The notes beneath the pieces were generated by a model. It was given only the letters and a program-made list of their open reading frames with translations. It made no database searches and was not told the origin of the DNA. From Rhodoferax sp. (GTDB lineage Bacteria > Pseudomonadota > Gammaproteobacteria > Burkholderiales > Burkholderiaceae_C), in assembly GCA_030685025.1 (NCBI GenBank), contig JAUXWC010000077.1, positions 1 to 64,000 of the forward strand: a DNA stretch of 64,000 bases, read 5' to 3'. The translations under genes and the position numbers were made by a program. Shown here piece by piece: positions 1 through 8,606 of the stretch (position 1 is its first letter; every line of letters begins with the position of its first letter).

Positions 1-102
1 GTCAATACCCGGCGCGCCTTTGTTGGCCTTCACCCGCTTCCATGCTTGCGCCAGGTTGTCGCTGGCCAGCACTTCGGTAAGCAGTTCTGTTGTCACTTTC
101 AC
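1..102 (-). CDS. ltrA: Group II intron reverse transcriptase/maturase, N-terminal fragment (cut by window edge)
   Basis: Read on the minus strand from a GTG at 102, the frame gives about 34 residues, including TTELLTEVLASDNLAQAW followed by KRVKANKGAPGID. This matches the N-terminal block of group II intron-encoded reverse transcriptases (consensus LLE.VLSRENL..AWKRVKANKGAPGVDG). The rest lies beyond the window. The frame stays open upstream to a stop at 196-198, but that stretch is the attC-like stem and does not look coding. An intact group II intron should have several hundred bases of ribozyme (domains I-III) before the ORF. Here an attC-like site begins only about 28 bp upstream, so the intron appears to lack its 5' part. 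The orientation, opposite to the cassettes, matches IIC-attC introns. Confidence 0.7.
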   Translation of the reverse strand, partial: MKVTTELLTEVLASDNLAQAWKRVKANKGAPGID

Positions 103-129
103 TTCGTCTTGTTTCAAGGCTCGGTGCGT

Positions 130-201
130 GTTGGCCGCCACGCAGCCAAAGGTCGCCGCTTCGCGGCGCGGGCTGCGCGCCGTACAGCGCCAACGTTAAA
201 T
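130..201 (+). other. attC-like recombination site upstream of the brnTA cassette
   Basis: The site ends in GTTAAAT (195-201), a perfect match to the integron core GTTRRRY. The preceding sequence folds on itself: GTTGGC (130-135) pairs with GCCAAC (189-194), CGCAGCC (141-147) with GGCTGCG (171-177), and CGCCGC (154-159) with GCGGCG (163-168). No RYYYAAC box is recognisable on the left, so the left half may be replaced or damaged. The first bases of the next cassette (195-204) are exactly complementary to the left end of the next attC (723-732), as expected for a circularisable cassette. Confidence 0.65.
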
Positions 202-207
202 TTCACC

Positions 208-235
208 TTGCGTCTCTGTATTTTGTAGATACAAT
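208..235 (+). promoter_or_regulatory. Candidate brnTA promoter with overlapping palindromic operator
   Basis: A -35-like TTGCGT (208-213) and a -10-like TACAAT (230-235) are separated by 16 bp. An inverted repeat TGTAT (217-221)/ATACA (229-233) overlaps the -10, where a BrnA-type DNA-binding antitoxin could autorepress. The ATG of brnT at 241 lies about where transcription would start and has no Shine-Dalgarno sequence, so the message may be leaderless. Toxin-antitoxin cassettes commonly carry their own promoter. The assignment rests on sequence inspection only. Confidence 0.5.
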
Positions 236-240
236 TAAAA

Positions 241-522
241 ATGCTCACATGGGACGAATCAAAGCGCAAGCTGAACATCAAGAATCATGGGTTTGACTTC
301 GTTGGATGCGATGCAATCTGGGACCACTTCACTGTGACCCGCGAAGACAAACGCCAAGACTATGGCGAGGAGCGCTTGGTTTGCTTCGGCCTTCTTGAGG
401 CAGACGTGGTTGTGATGGTTTACACAGAGCGCCCGAAAGGGCCTCACGTGATCTCGCTGCGAAAGGCAGAAAAACATGAAACTCGCTATTACCGCCAAGT
501 TGCCAAAGAATACCTCGGCTAA
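241..522 (+). CDS. brnT: BrnT family toxin
   Basis: This is a 93-residue protein with the BrnT signature: an N-terminal FxWDExKxxxNxxKHG-like start (LTWDESKRKLNIKNHG), then TREDKRQDYGEER, a VVVMVYTER strand and a final ISLRKAEKHETRYY. BrnT is a small ribonuclease of the RelE-like fold that blocks translation and is neutralised by BrnA. The gene overlaps brnA by 47 bp, consistent with translational coupling. It is the first gene of an integron cassette, and its ATG is almost at the predicted transcription start. Base composition is lower in GC than the chromosomal genes here. The length is normal for the family and no defect is visible. Confidence 0.92.
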   Translation: MLTWDESKRKLNIKNHGFDFVGCDAIWDHFTVTREDKRQDYGEERLVCFGLLEADVVVMVYTERPKGPHVISLRKAEKHETRYYRQVAKEYLG

Positions 523-760
523 GGTTAACGATCCTGACAATCCAGCGTGGACTGAAGACATGCTTGGTGCGCCAGTTATCAAACGCGGACGCGGTCCGCA
601 GGCCACTCCCACGAAGGTGCTCACATCTGTTCGTTTGGATGCGGACATCTTGGAATTTTTCAAGGCGCAAGGAGCTGGCTATCAGTCACGGATTAATGCA
701 GCGCTTCGCATGGAAGTGGAGCGAAATTTAACTGGTCGTCCAAGAACGACAACGCGCTAG
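476..760 (+). CDS. brnA: BrnA family antitoxin
   Basis: This 94-residue protein carries the BrnA core: DPDNPAWTEDML near residue 20, then TSVRLDADILEFFKAQGAGY and QSRINAALRMEVE near residues 50-80. The latter is the ribbon-helix-helix-like DNA-binding half seen in BrnA. It should bind and neutralise BrnT and repress the shared promoter. The start used is the ATG inside brnT; the 47-bp overlap is long, and a later start is possible but would remove little of the conserved core. The 3' end of the gene is embedded in the cassette's attC site: the core box ATTTAAC at 726-732 lies within the coding sequence. Confidence 0.9.
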   Translation: MKLAITAKLPKNTSAKVNDPDNPAWTEDMLGAPVIKRGRGPQATPTKVLTSVRLDADILEFFKAQGAGYQSRINAALRMEVERNLTGRPRTTTR

Positions 761-789
761 CGCGTCGCGGCTTGACTTCGACGTTAGGC
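726..789 (+). other. attC site (cassette 1), complete
   Basis: All canonical parts are visible in 64 bp: R'' ATTTAAC (726-732), a 5-bp spacer, L'' GTCCAAG (738-744), a central palindrome ACGCGCTAGCGCGT (752-765), L' CTTGAC (771-776), a 6-bp spacer and R' GTTAGGC (783-789). L'' contains one extra C relative to the complement of L', which is the extrahelical base that integron integrases use to choose the bottom strand. R'' is complementary to the core of the upstream site (195-201), showing that this attC belongs to the brnTA cassette. Confidence 0.85.
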
Positions 790-796
790 TTCACAA

Positions 797-1345
797 ATGC
801 GCTCATCACACTCAGTCCTAATCTCTGCCATCGTCCTGCTGTTCGCAGGATGCGCGAATCCCTTGAACCAAGCGACCTCGGATCGATATGCAGCACAGTG
901 CAGCGCCGCCGAGTCAACTGGAGACTTGGCATCTGCGGAAGAAGCATGCTATCGATCGGTCAAGAATGTAGACTGGGGAAATCTTGGCCCCGAGCTGAAG
1001 TCGCAGCGCCTTTACAACTTAGCGCGAATTAAGCGTCGGCTCGCCAAGTTCGCGGAAGCGGAAGAGGTTTTGAAGGAGTCTCTTGCCATCGAAGAGACAT
1101 TGTCTGGACCGACCGGCGTAAAAATCGGGCGGCGCCTCGTCGAGCTCTCAGTGAATTTAGCAGGGCAAAACAAATGGAGTGAGGGCGAGATAGTGGTATC
1201 CCGTTTCATTCCCATCTCAACGGCTTTCGTCGGGCAAGAGCGAACTTACACAAAGGAAGTCCTACTCCGCTACGCCGCAACGATGGACAAATTGGGAAAT
1301 GTGCAATCCGCCGAGAAGTTCAAAGCCGCGGCGGCCGCCCTGTGA
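797..1345 (+). CDS. Cassette-encoded lipoprotein with TPR-like helical repeats, function unknown
   Basis: This 182-residue protein has a signal peptide ending in the lipobox LFAGC (Cys about residue 19), so it should be a lipidated envelope protein. After the lipobox the sequence is helical, with motifs such as GDLASAEEACYRS, LYNLARIKRRLAKFAEAEEV, LAGQNKWSEGE and LGNVQSAEKF. These resemble degenerate tetratricopeptide repeats. I do not recognise a named family. It is the only gene of integron cassette 2 and starts 8 bp after the core site, typical of cassette genes. Its TGA (1343-1345) lies inside the attC remnant. A role in protein-protein contacts at the envelope is inference from the repeat pattern. 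Confidence 0.8.
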   Translation: MRSSHSVLISAIVLLFAGCANPLNQATSDRYAAQCSAAESTGDLASAEEACYRSVKNVDWGNLGPELKSQRLYNLARIKRRLAKFAEAEEVLKESLAIEETLSGPTGVKIGRRLVELSVNLAGQNKWSEGEIVVSRFIPISTAFVGQERTYTKEVLLRYAATMDKLGNVQSAEKFKAAAAAL

Positions 1346-1952
1346 AGCCTAACTGGGTCTCCGACACCAGGTAGGGCTCGGGGATTTTCAGAAATTCAAA
1401 TACATAGGGCTCACGCAGCAGGTCGGCGGGCTGTTCGATGAGTTGGCCTTGGGCGGCAAGCTGCAATATGCCCGCCTTGTCTTTGCTGGCGGCCAGGCGC
1501 AGGAACAGTGCGCTTTCTTTCTGGCGCACCAACTCGCGTACTGACCAGCGTTCGCGCAAGGTTTGTTGCTCGTAGAAGCTGCGTTCCAGCGGGTCGTCGA
1601 TCTTTAGCAACTCCACAATCACCGACCAGCCCAATTGGTGCGACAGCGTCGCACCAATTGGCCACGCCAGGTAAAACTGGCGGAATCGAGTCAAGTTGCT
1701 ACGGCTAAACCCCTTGCCATGGCGCAGGCTAAGGTCGCTGGCCAGTTTGCTGATGAGCGCCTTGCCGTACTCTGCCCGGGCTTTGCCGCCTTGTTCAAAC
1801 TCCACAATCTGCCGCCCCACCTGCCAATAGGTTTGCGTGATGTGGGTGTTGACCGCCTGCACCGCCTGCACGCGGCCCTGGGTGTAGGTGTCGGATATTT
1901 GCCTGAGCAGGTCAAGGTAGGCCGTCTCGGTGTCACCAAGGATTAGTTCCAT
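1320..1952 (-). pseudogene. DUF1016 (YhcG-like) nuclease-family protein, C-terminus lost at the cassette junction
   Basis: This is 210 residues, whereas family members are usually well over 300. The N-terminal DUF1016 domain is intact (YWQVGRQIVEFEQGGKARAEYG, LSLRHGKGFSRSNLTRFRQFY, SHQLGWSVIVELLKI, ERWSVRELVRQ). The sequence is family-like as far as PEPYLVSET, near 1355. It then reads LGFTGRPPRL and stops inside the lipoprotein cassette on the other strand. The whole C-terminal PD-(D/E)XK nuclease domain is therefore missing. The ATG overlaps the end of hsdM by 10 bp, so the two were an operon. DUF1016 genes often lie within type I restriction loci between hsdM and hsdS. The missing hsdS/hsdR would have lain where the cassettes now are. 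Confidence 0.85.
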
Positions 1953-3193
1953 GTCGCTCCCATGCGTTTAAGGTGTTCCTCCACCCGCGCGGCCAGCGTT
2001 GCCACCTCGTCGGTGAGCTGGGGCAGCGGTGTGGCGTAGCGTTCGGCCAGTTCGCGGATGCGGCCGGTGAGGGTTTGGGAGACACGGTCCAGCTCGCCTT
2101 GCACGCAAACGGCCAGGTGCGCCATCCATTTATCGTCCACCACCAGGGTCTTGATCTGCGTCTCGGTCAGCGTGGGGTATTTGGCGGCGATCTTTTTGTC
2201 CAGCGCGTCTTGCGCGGTTTTGCGCTGGGTTTTGGCATCAGCCTGCTGGTCCAGCACATCGGCGTAGGCGGCCAGTACCCGGCGTTCGTCGGCATAGTCC
2301 GGGTCTTTGCCGACGTCTTTCAGGCGCGCCTTCACGGCCTTGGCGCTGATCTTCTGCTTGTCGCCTTCGCCTTCAATCACCTCACTCAGCAGCCCGTCTT
2401 CGCCGTTGTGCTCCTCCAGCATGTCATCCAGTTGTTGCTCCAGTGCGGCCAGCAGGTTGTCCAGCGCGTCGATGGCGGCGCGCTCGGGTGCAAAGTATTT
2501 GGCTACCAGAATGCTGGCGGGCACAAGGTCAGACTTGAAGCGGCGTTTACCCAGCAGGTAGTCATGCAGCTCGGGCCAGACGAGTTTGCTGATCTTGTCC
2601 TTGACTTGCACGATCTCGCGCGGCTGCGCGCCCTGGACCCAGCCGTCAGCGGCAATCAGGTAGGCGTCGTCTTGCAGGGTGACTTCGGACGGGGTGTAGA
2701 ACTGCCCCTTGCTCTTGCCGCTCTCGGAGGCAAAGTGCCGCATCAAGAATTCGTAGGCATCGCCCAGAATGTCGTCATGCTCGGCGCGGTTCTTGGAGAA
2801 ATCGAGCACCGGATTTTGAAAGATGCCGATCAGCTTGGAGAGCTTCTCCACCATGTCCCGGCCTTCGCCGAGTTTGTTGGGGTCGTTGAAGTCGGGAAAG
2901 TCGCTGCGGGCCAGTTTTTCGTTGGCGGCGATCAGCGGCGCGATGATCTGGGTGTTGATTTTGTCGCCGATGTCCGCGCTGCCCTTGAGGGCAATCATGT
3001 CCTTGAAGCTGCCCCCTGCGCGAATGATGACCGGTGGTGCGAAGTCGTCGCTGTTGCCGTATTTGTCGCTGATGTACTTGATGAACAACAGAAACAGGAC
3101 ATAGTCTTTGTACTGGCTGGCGTCCATGCCACCGCGCAGCTCGTCGCAGGATGCCCAGAGGGAGGAATAGAGGTCGGATTTCTTGATGGCCAT
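1943..3193 (-). pseudogene. hsdM: Type I restriction-modification M subunit with in-frame deletion of the catalytic domain
   Basis: This is a 416-residue remnant of a roughly 750-800-residue HsdM. Residues 1-171 are the N-terminal HsdM domain (DELRGGMDASQYKDYVLFLL, then ESGKSKGQFYTPSEV). The next residues, TLQDDAYLIAADGW, belong to the C-terminal half of the same family. The S-adenosylmethionine motif (DPxCGSG) and the catalytic NPPF/Y motif are both absent. The join lies near 2680, and the frame is kept without a stop, which suggests a clean deletion. The product could still fold as two terminal domains but cannot methylate DNA. DUF1016 follows with a 10-bp overlap; no hsdS or hsdR is present. 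Confidence 0.88.
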
Positions 3194-3279
3194 GGGTTTC
3201 GTGTTCGCGGCACGGTGCTTTGTAAGCTCAGGACGGGGAGCTTATCCCACTGGCGGAAAGAAAGAACGGCGGCGAATCC

Positions 3280-4551
3280 TTAAACCACGCCCGAACGCTC
3301 CAGCATCGCATGCAACAGCACATTGCACCCGGCCGTGATGTGTTCTGGCTTGGCGTCCTCGATCTCGTTGTGACTGATGCCATCCTTGCAGGGGATGAAG
3401 ATCATGCCGCTGGGTGCCAAGCGCGCCATGTAGACGGCGTCGTGCCCGGCGCCTGAGACGGCTGGCATGTTGGAGTAGCCCAGCTTGGCAGCCGCGCGGG
3501 CCACGGCGCCCTTGCAGTCCTCGTGGAAGGCCTGCGCGGGGTAGCTCGATACCATCTCGATCTTCACGTCCAGCCCGCTGTCTTGTGCCACTGTCGCGGC
3601 AAAAGCTTTCACCTCGTCGGCCATCTGGTCCACCAGTGCGTCGGTGGCGTTGCGCAGGTCGATGCTGAATTTGACGCGGCCCGGAATCACGTTGCGGCTG
3701 TTGGGGTGCACGTGCACCATGCCCACGGTGCCACGCCCGTGGGGCTGGTGGCGCATGGCGGTGGCCACCACCTCCTGCATGATGCGGGTGGAGAACTGCA
3801 TGGCGTCCCGGCGCAGCGCCATGGGGGTCGGGCCGGCGTGGGCTTCCATGCCCGTGACGGTGCAGTCAAACCAGCGGATGCCCAGTACGCCCTGGACCAC
3901 GCCGATAGTGACGTCGGCATCCTCCAGCACCGGGCCTTGCTCGATGTGGGTTTCGAAGTAGCCGCCAATCGGGTGGTCACCCGGCTCTTGCTCGCCGATG
4001 TAACCAATACGCTTGAGCTCCTCGCCGACTGACTTGCCTTCGGTGTCCTTGGCTGCGTAGGCGTGCTCCAGCGTGAAGGCCTTGGCGAACACGCCCGAGC
4101 CCATCATCACCGGCACAAAACGCGAGCCTTCTTCGTTGGTCCAGAAGGCCACTTCAATCGGGGCCTCGGTCTGGATGCCCAGCTCATTGAGCGTGCGCAC
4201 GACTTCCAGCCCGGCCAGCACGCCGTAGTTGCCGTCGAACTTGCCACCGGTGGGCTGGGTGTCGATGTGGCTGCCGGTCATGATGGGGGCCAGGCTGTTG
4301 TTGCGGCCCGCGCGGCGCATGAAGCCGTTGCCGATTTTGTCGATGGTGATGGTCATGCCCGCTTCACGCGCCCAGCGCAGCACCAGGTCGCGGCCCTGTT
4401 TGTCCAGGTCGGTGAGGGTCAATCTACAGACGCCGCCTTTGGGGGTTGCACCAATTTTGGCCAACTCCATCAGGGAGGCCCAGAGGCGCTCGCCGTTGAT
4501 GCGGATGTCTTCAATGTTGATGGCGCTTGTTGTTTCTGTGGCGGTCGTCAT
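3280..4551 (-). CDS. Beta-ureidopropionase / N-carbamoyl-amino-acid hydrolase (M20 family, Zn-dependent)
   Basis: This 423-residue protein belongs to the hydantoinase/carbamoylase branch of M20 metallopeptidases. Metal-binding motifs are visible in order: GSHIDTQPTGGKFDGNYGVL (His and bridging Asp), NEEGSRF (Glu), GYFETHIEQGP and, near the C-terminus, SGAGHDA. It should hydrolyse N-carbamoyl-beta-alanine to beta-alanine, CO2 and ammonia, the last step of reductive uracil breakdown. It is the last gene of the pyrimidine cluster, downstream of hydA, and corresponds to pydC in function. The start chosen is ATG 4551, preceded by a CAGGAG-type ribosome site; a longer open frame upstream covers repeats and is not coding. 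Hydrolysis of other carbamoyl amino acids cannot be excluded. Confidence 0.88.
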   Translation of the reverse strand: MTTATETTSAINIEDIRINGERLWASLMELAKIGATPKGGVCRLTLTDLDKQGRDLVLRWAREAGMTITIDKIGNGFMRRAGRNNSLAPIMTGSHIDTQPTGGKFDGNYGVLAGLEVVRTLNELGIQTEAPIEVAFWTNEEGSRFVPVMMGSGVFAKAFTLEHAYAAKDTEGKSVGEELKRIGYIGEQEPGDHPIGGYFETHIEQGPVLEDADVTIGVVQGVLGIRWFDCTVTGMEAHAGPTPMALRRDAMQFSTRIMQEVVATAMRHQPHGRGTVGMVHVHPNSRNVIPGRVKFSIDLRNATDALVDQMADEVKAFAATVAQDSGLDVKIEMVSSYPAQAFHEDCKGAVARAAAKLGYSNMPAVSGAGHDAVYMARLAPSGMIFIPCKDGISHNEIEDAKPEHITAGCNVLLHAMLERSGVV

Positions 4552-4585
4552 GGTGAACTCCTGGTGTCGGGTTACGTTGGTGTTG

Positions 4586-4665
4586 CGGCCAGCAAGGGCA
4601 ATGCCGAGGGCCTCATGGTGTCCTGCTGGCCACAAATCGGCCCTCAGCATTGCCCTTGCTGGCCG
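4586..4665 (+). repeat. Conserved-loop hairpin A1
   Basis: The arms 4586-4610 and 4641-4665 pair over 24 of 25 positions. The 30-base loop (4611-4640) begins CCTCATGGTG and ends CACAAATCGG, with TCCTGCTGGC between. The loop is identical, in inverted orientation, to that of hairpin A2, but the stems differ. Confidence 0.85.
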
Positions 4666-4716
4666 AGGAAGGATGTCTGGTACTCCATCGGTTGAACACA
4701 GTGGCTCCACTTCTCG

Positions 4717-4790
4717 CCATTGCGCCTTGGGCTGGGCGCCGATTTGTGGCCAGCAGGACACCATGAGGCGCCCGGCCCAAGGTGCAATGG
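4717..4790 (-). repeat. Conserved-loop hairpin A2
   Basis: The arms 4717-4738 and 4769-4790 pair over 20 of 22 positions; both mismatches are G-T. The loop (4739-4768) is the exact reverse complement of the A1 loop, so the two loops could also pair with each other over 30 bases. Confidence 0.85.
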
Positions 4791-4829
4791 CAGGCACGAC
4801 GCCAAGGGCAATTGCAACACGTGGCACTG

Positions 4830-4857
4830 GATTGCCGCGCTTCGCTCGCAATGACGG
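4830..4857 (-). repeat. REP-like palindrome (GTCATTGCGAGCG family)
   Basis: On the minus strand this reads GTCATTGCGAGCGAAGCG followed by CGGCAATC. The same unit occurs at 18537-18564 and as an inverted pair at 29881-29958. It sits about 30 bp downstream of the hydA stop. Confidence 0.85.
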
Positions 4858-4885
4858 CGCTGGCGGTTCTGCATCTTCACTCTTT

Positions 4886-6328
<1,443 letters not shown>

Positions 6329-6334
6329 TTACTG

Positions 6335-6385
6335 CTCCTATAACAATAGCTGTTTGCACAATGGATACGAGGGATAAAGGCCAAA
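6335..6385 (+). repeat. Dispersed GCTCCT...ATAGCT repeat
   Basis: The roughly 50 bp upstream of hydA (GCTCCTATAACAATAGCTG, then GTTTGCACA, then GGCCAAAA) resembles segments at 31197-31226 (inside hutD) and, inverted, at 17131-17150. From memory this is a very abundant short repeat in Comamonadaceae genomes; that attribution is recall, not computed. Confidence 0.5.
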
Positions 6386-6388
6386 AAG

Positions 6389-7672
6389 TCAATTCATGAA
6401 ACCGGTTTGGGCAGGCCTGCCTGGCAAGTGCAGTGTGCTGTTGGCTGCCGGTGACGCGGCAATCAATTTTCCACGCTTGAACACCTTGAGTCGCGTGGCG
6501 CGTAGACGAATGGCTTCCACCGGGTCGCGGGCTTGCAGTAGCACGAAGTCGGCACTGCAGCCTGCCTCAAGGCCATAGCCCGGCAGCCCCAGTATGCGCG
6601 CGGGGTTGCGGGTGACGGCGTCAAAGCACTGACGCATGGCAGCTTGGCTGGTCATTTGAGCCACGTGCAGGCCCATGTGGGCAACTTCCAGCATGTCGCC
6701 GCAACCCAGGCTGTACCACGGGTCCATGACGCAGTCATGGCCGAATGCCACATTGATGCCCGCGGCTAGCAGCTCCGGCACGCGTGTCATGCCGCGGCGC
6801 TTGGGATACGTGTCGTGGCGGCCCTGCAGGGTGATGTTTACTAGCGGGTTGGCCACTACATCCAACTGCGCTTCGGCCATCAACGCGACCAGTTTGCCGA
6901 CATAGTAATTGTCCATGCTGTGCATGGAGGTGAGATGTGAACCGGTCACCCGGCCCTGCAGTCCAAGGCGCTGGGTTTCAAAGGCCAGGGTCTCCACATG
7001 GCGTGACAGCGGGTCGTCCGACTCATCGCAGTGCATGTCCACCATCAGGCCACGTTGCGCGGCCAGCTCGCAGAGCAGCTTTACGCTCAACGCGCCATCG
7101 GCCATGGTGCGTTCGAAGTGAGGAATGCCGCCCACCACATCCACGCCCTTGTCCAGTGCGCGTTTGACGCTGTCCAAATGCTGCTGTGCCCCCTGTGGCC
7201 CACGCAGAACACCATCTTGCGGAAAGGCGACCAACTGCATATCGAGATACGGCGCGACCCGTTTCTTGACTTCCAGCAGCGCCTCCACGGCCAGCAGGCG
7301 TGGGTCACACACGTCCACATGGGTCCGTATGGCCAGCAGGCCCTTGGCGACGGCCCAGTCGCAATAGGCCAAGGCGCGCTCCATCAGCGCTTCTTGCGTG
7401 AGCAGCGGCTTGAGCTCGCCCCATAACGCAATGCCTTCGAGCAGCGTGCCACTCTGGTTGACGCGCGGCAGGCCGTAGGACAGCGTTGCATCCATGTGGA
7501 AGTGCGCATCCACGAAAGGGCTCGAGAGCAGCATGCCACCGGCATCCAGCGTTTCACGGGCGGGGGCCCGCATGCCGGGTCTGACTTCCGTGATTTTGCC
7601 GTCTTGCACCGCCACGCACATGGCGCTGCGGCCATCTGGCAGGGTGGCGTTCTGGATCAACAGGTCGAGCAT
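6389..7672 (-). CDS. codA: Cytosine deaminase
   Basis: This 427-residue protein aligns along its length with Escherichia coli CodA. Landmarks are FVDAHFHMDATLS (metal-binding HxH), NQSGTLLEGIALW, IRTHVDVCDPRLLAVEALLEVK, VAFPQDG, GGIPHFERT, DMHCDESDD (metal His and catalytic Glu region), GSHLTSMHS, NPLVNITLQGRHDTYPKRRG and FGHDCVMDPWYSLG (catalytic Asp). It deaminates cytosine to uracil in the cytoplasm, feeding the PreTA-HydA pathway. The start ATG 7672 directly follows the stop of the permease gene (7673), so it is cotranscribed with the importer. This is an aminohydrolase rather than a dihydroorotase or other hydantoinase. Confidence 0.92.
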   Translation of the reverse strand: MLDLLIQNATLPDGRSAMCVAVQDGKITEVRPGMRAPARETLDAGGMLLSSPFVDAHFHMDATLSYGLPRVNQSGTLLEGIALWGELKPLLTQEALMERALAYCDWAVAKGLLAIRTHVDVCDPRLLAVEALLEVKKRVAPYLDMQLVAFPQDGVLRGPQGAQQHLDSVKRALDKGVDVVGGIPHFERTMADGALSVKLLCELAAQRGLMVDMHCDESDDPLSRHVETLAFETQRLGLQGRVTGSHLTSMHSMDNYYVGKLVALMAEAQLDVVANPLVNITLQGRHDTYPKRRGMTRVPELLAAGINVAFGHDCVMDPWYSLGCGDMLEVAHMGLHVAQMTSQAAMRQCFDAVTRNPARILGLPGYGLEAGCSADFVLLQARDPVEAIRLRATRLKVFKRGKLIAASPAANSTLHLPGRPAQTGFMN

Positions 7673-8596
7673 TCAACGTTCCCCTTTTCGGTAGGGCCTC
7701 ATCAGCGCCTGCGGGTAGCTTGCCTTGCGCGCCACCAGTACCAGCGCCGCGATGGACAGCACATAAGGCAGCATCAGATACAACTGGTAGGGTAGCAGCG
7801 CATTGCCACTTTGTTGCAGACGCAATTGCAGCGCATCAAAAAAAGCAAACAACAGCGCACCCAGCAACGCCTTGCCCGGGCGCCAGGACGCAAAGACCAC
7901 CAGGGCAACACAAATCCAGCCGCGACCATTGACCATGTTGAAGAAGAAGGCGTTGAATGCCGACAGGGTCAAAAAGCTCCCGGCTACGCCCATGAAGGCG
8001 GAGCCCACCACGATGGCACCGGTGCGCACGACCGCAATCGATATGCCCTGCCCTTCAGCGGCCTGCGGGCTCTCGCCCACCATGCGCACGGCCAGACCAA
8101 GCGGTGTGCGGTATAGCGTGTAGCCCACCAGCGGCACGGCTACCAATGCCAGCAGCGTGAGCGGTGTTTGCTGTGAAAGGACAGGCACCCCCAGCCAGCC
8201 CATCTCGGTGAAGGGTGTGATGGTGGGGGGCGTACTGACCTTGGGGAAACTCACCCGGTAGCCGTAATAACTCAAGGCGGTGGCCAGCAGCGTTAGCCCC
8301 AGTCCGGATACGTGTTGCGACAGCGCCATGCCCACGGTCAAGAAGGCATGCAGCAGGCCCAAGGTGGCGCCAGTGAGCGCGGCCACCAGCACGCCAGCCC
8401 ACAGCGGCAATCCGGCATAGACAGCCAGCCAGCCGGTAAAGGCGCCTGCCACCATGATGCCTTCAATGCCCAGATGGAGTACCCCGGCCCGTTCACACAG
8501 CAGCACGCCCAGCGTGCCAAGAATCAGCGGCGTGGCAATGCGCAGCACCGCCACCCAGAACGCGGGGTTGCTCAGGATGTCGTAAAACTCCATCAT
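7673..8596 (-). CDS. Nucleoside/nucleobase ABC transporter permease (BMP-associated, second subunit)
   Basis: This 307-residue, multi-spanning membrane protein belongs to the BPD_transp_2 family. The segment CERAGVLHLGIEGIMVAGAFTG is the signature of permeases that work with Bmp-type binding proteins (YufQ-like). LGLAVRMVGESPQAAEGQGI is the cytoplasmic coupling loop. With the preceding permease, the ATPase and the BMP protein it forms an importer, most likely for pyrimidine bases or nucleosides given the catabolic genes around it. It begins 10 bp after the other permease and ends at the base before codA. The specific substrate cannot be read from the sequence. Confidence 0.87.
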   Translation of the reverse strand: MMEFYDILSNPAFWVAVLRIATPLILGTLGVLLCERAGVLHLGIEGIMVAGAFTGWLAVYAGLPLWAGVLVAALTGATLGLLHAFLTVGMALSQHVSGLGLTLLATALSYYGYRVSFPKVSTPPTITPFTEMGWLGVPVLSQQTPLTLLALVAVPLVGYTLYRTPLGLAVRMVGESPQAAEGQGISIAVVRTGAIVVGSAFMGVAGSFLTLSAFNAFFFNMVNGRGWICVALVVFASWRPGKALLGALLFAFFDALQLRLQQSGNALLPYQLYLMLPYVLSIAALVLVARKASYPQALMRPYRKGER

Positions 8597-8606
8597 GCGG
8601 CGGCGC

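Larger units (their letters stand above)
195..1353 (+). mobile_element. Two-cassette integron-type gene cassette array (brnTA; lipoprotein)
   Basis: Cassette 1 runs from the core at 195 to the core at 783. Cassette 2 runs from 783 to the truncated attC at 1353. In each cassette the left end is the reverse complement of the start of its own attC: 195-204 against 723-732 (10/10), and 783-794 against 1342-1353 (12/12). The genes are co-oriented, compact, and visibly lower in GC than the flanking chromosome. No integrase gene or attI is visible, so the array may extend left of the window or be an orphan. The right edge runs directly into a truncated DUF1016 gene. Confidence 0.8.
4552..4885. repeat. 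Composite intergenic repeat locus A (REP plus two convergent hairpins)
   Basis: The 334 bp between hydA and pydC contains no gene. Read in the direction of transcription (minus strand), it holds a REP-like palindrome (4857-4830), then a hairpin (4790-4717), then a second, oppositely oriented hairpin (4665-4586), then the pydC start. The same order and orientation recurs between gcdH and the CoA-transferase gene (18511-18952), though most of the sequence is unrelated. The open frames crossing it are artefacts of the GC-rich arms. Confidence 0.75.

Noticed and set aside
2..193. A 63-codon minus-strand frame at the left edge
   Set aside because: It is a different frame from the reverse transcriptase fragment, and its peptide is low-complexity Arg/Gly/Ser-rich.
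1973..3283. A 436-codon open frame antisense to hsdM
   Set aside because: It is a GC-rich shadow of the hsdM frame; the composition is Val/Gly/Leu-rich with no domain, and the hsdM frame shows clear family blocks.
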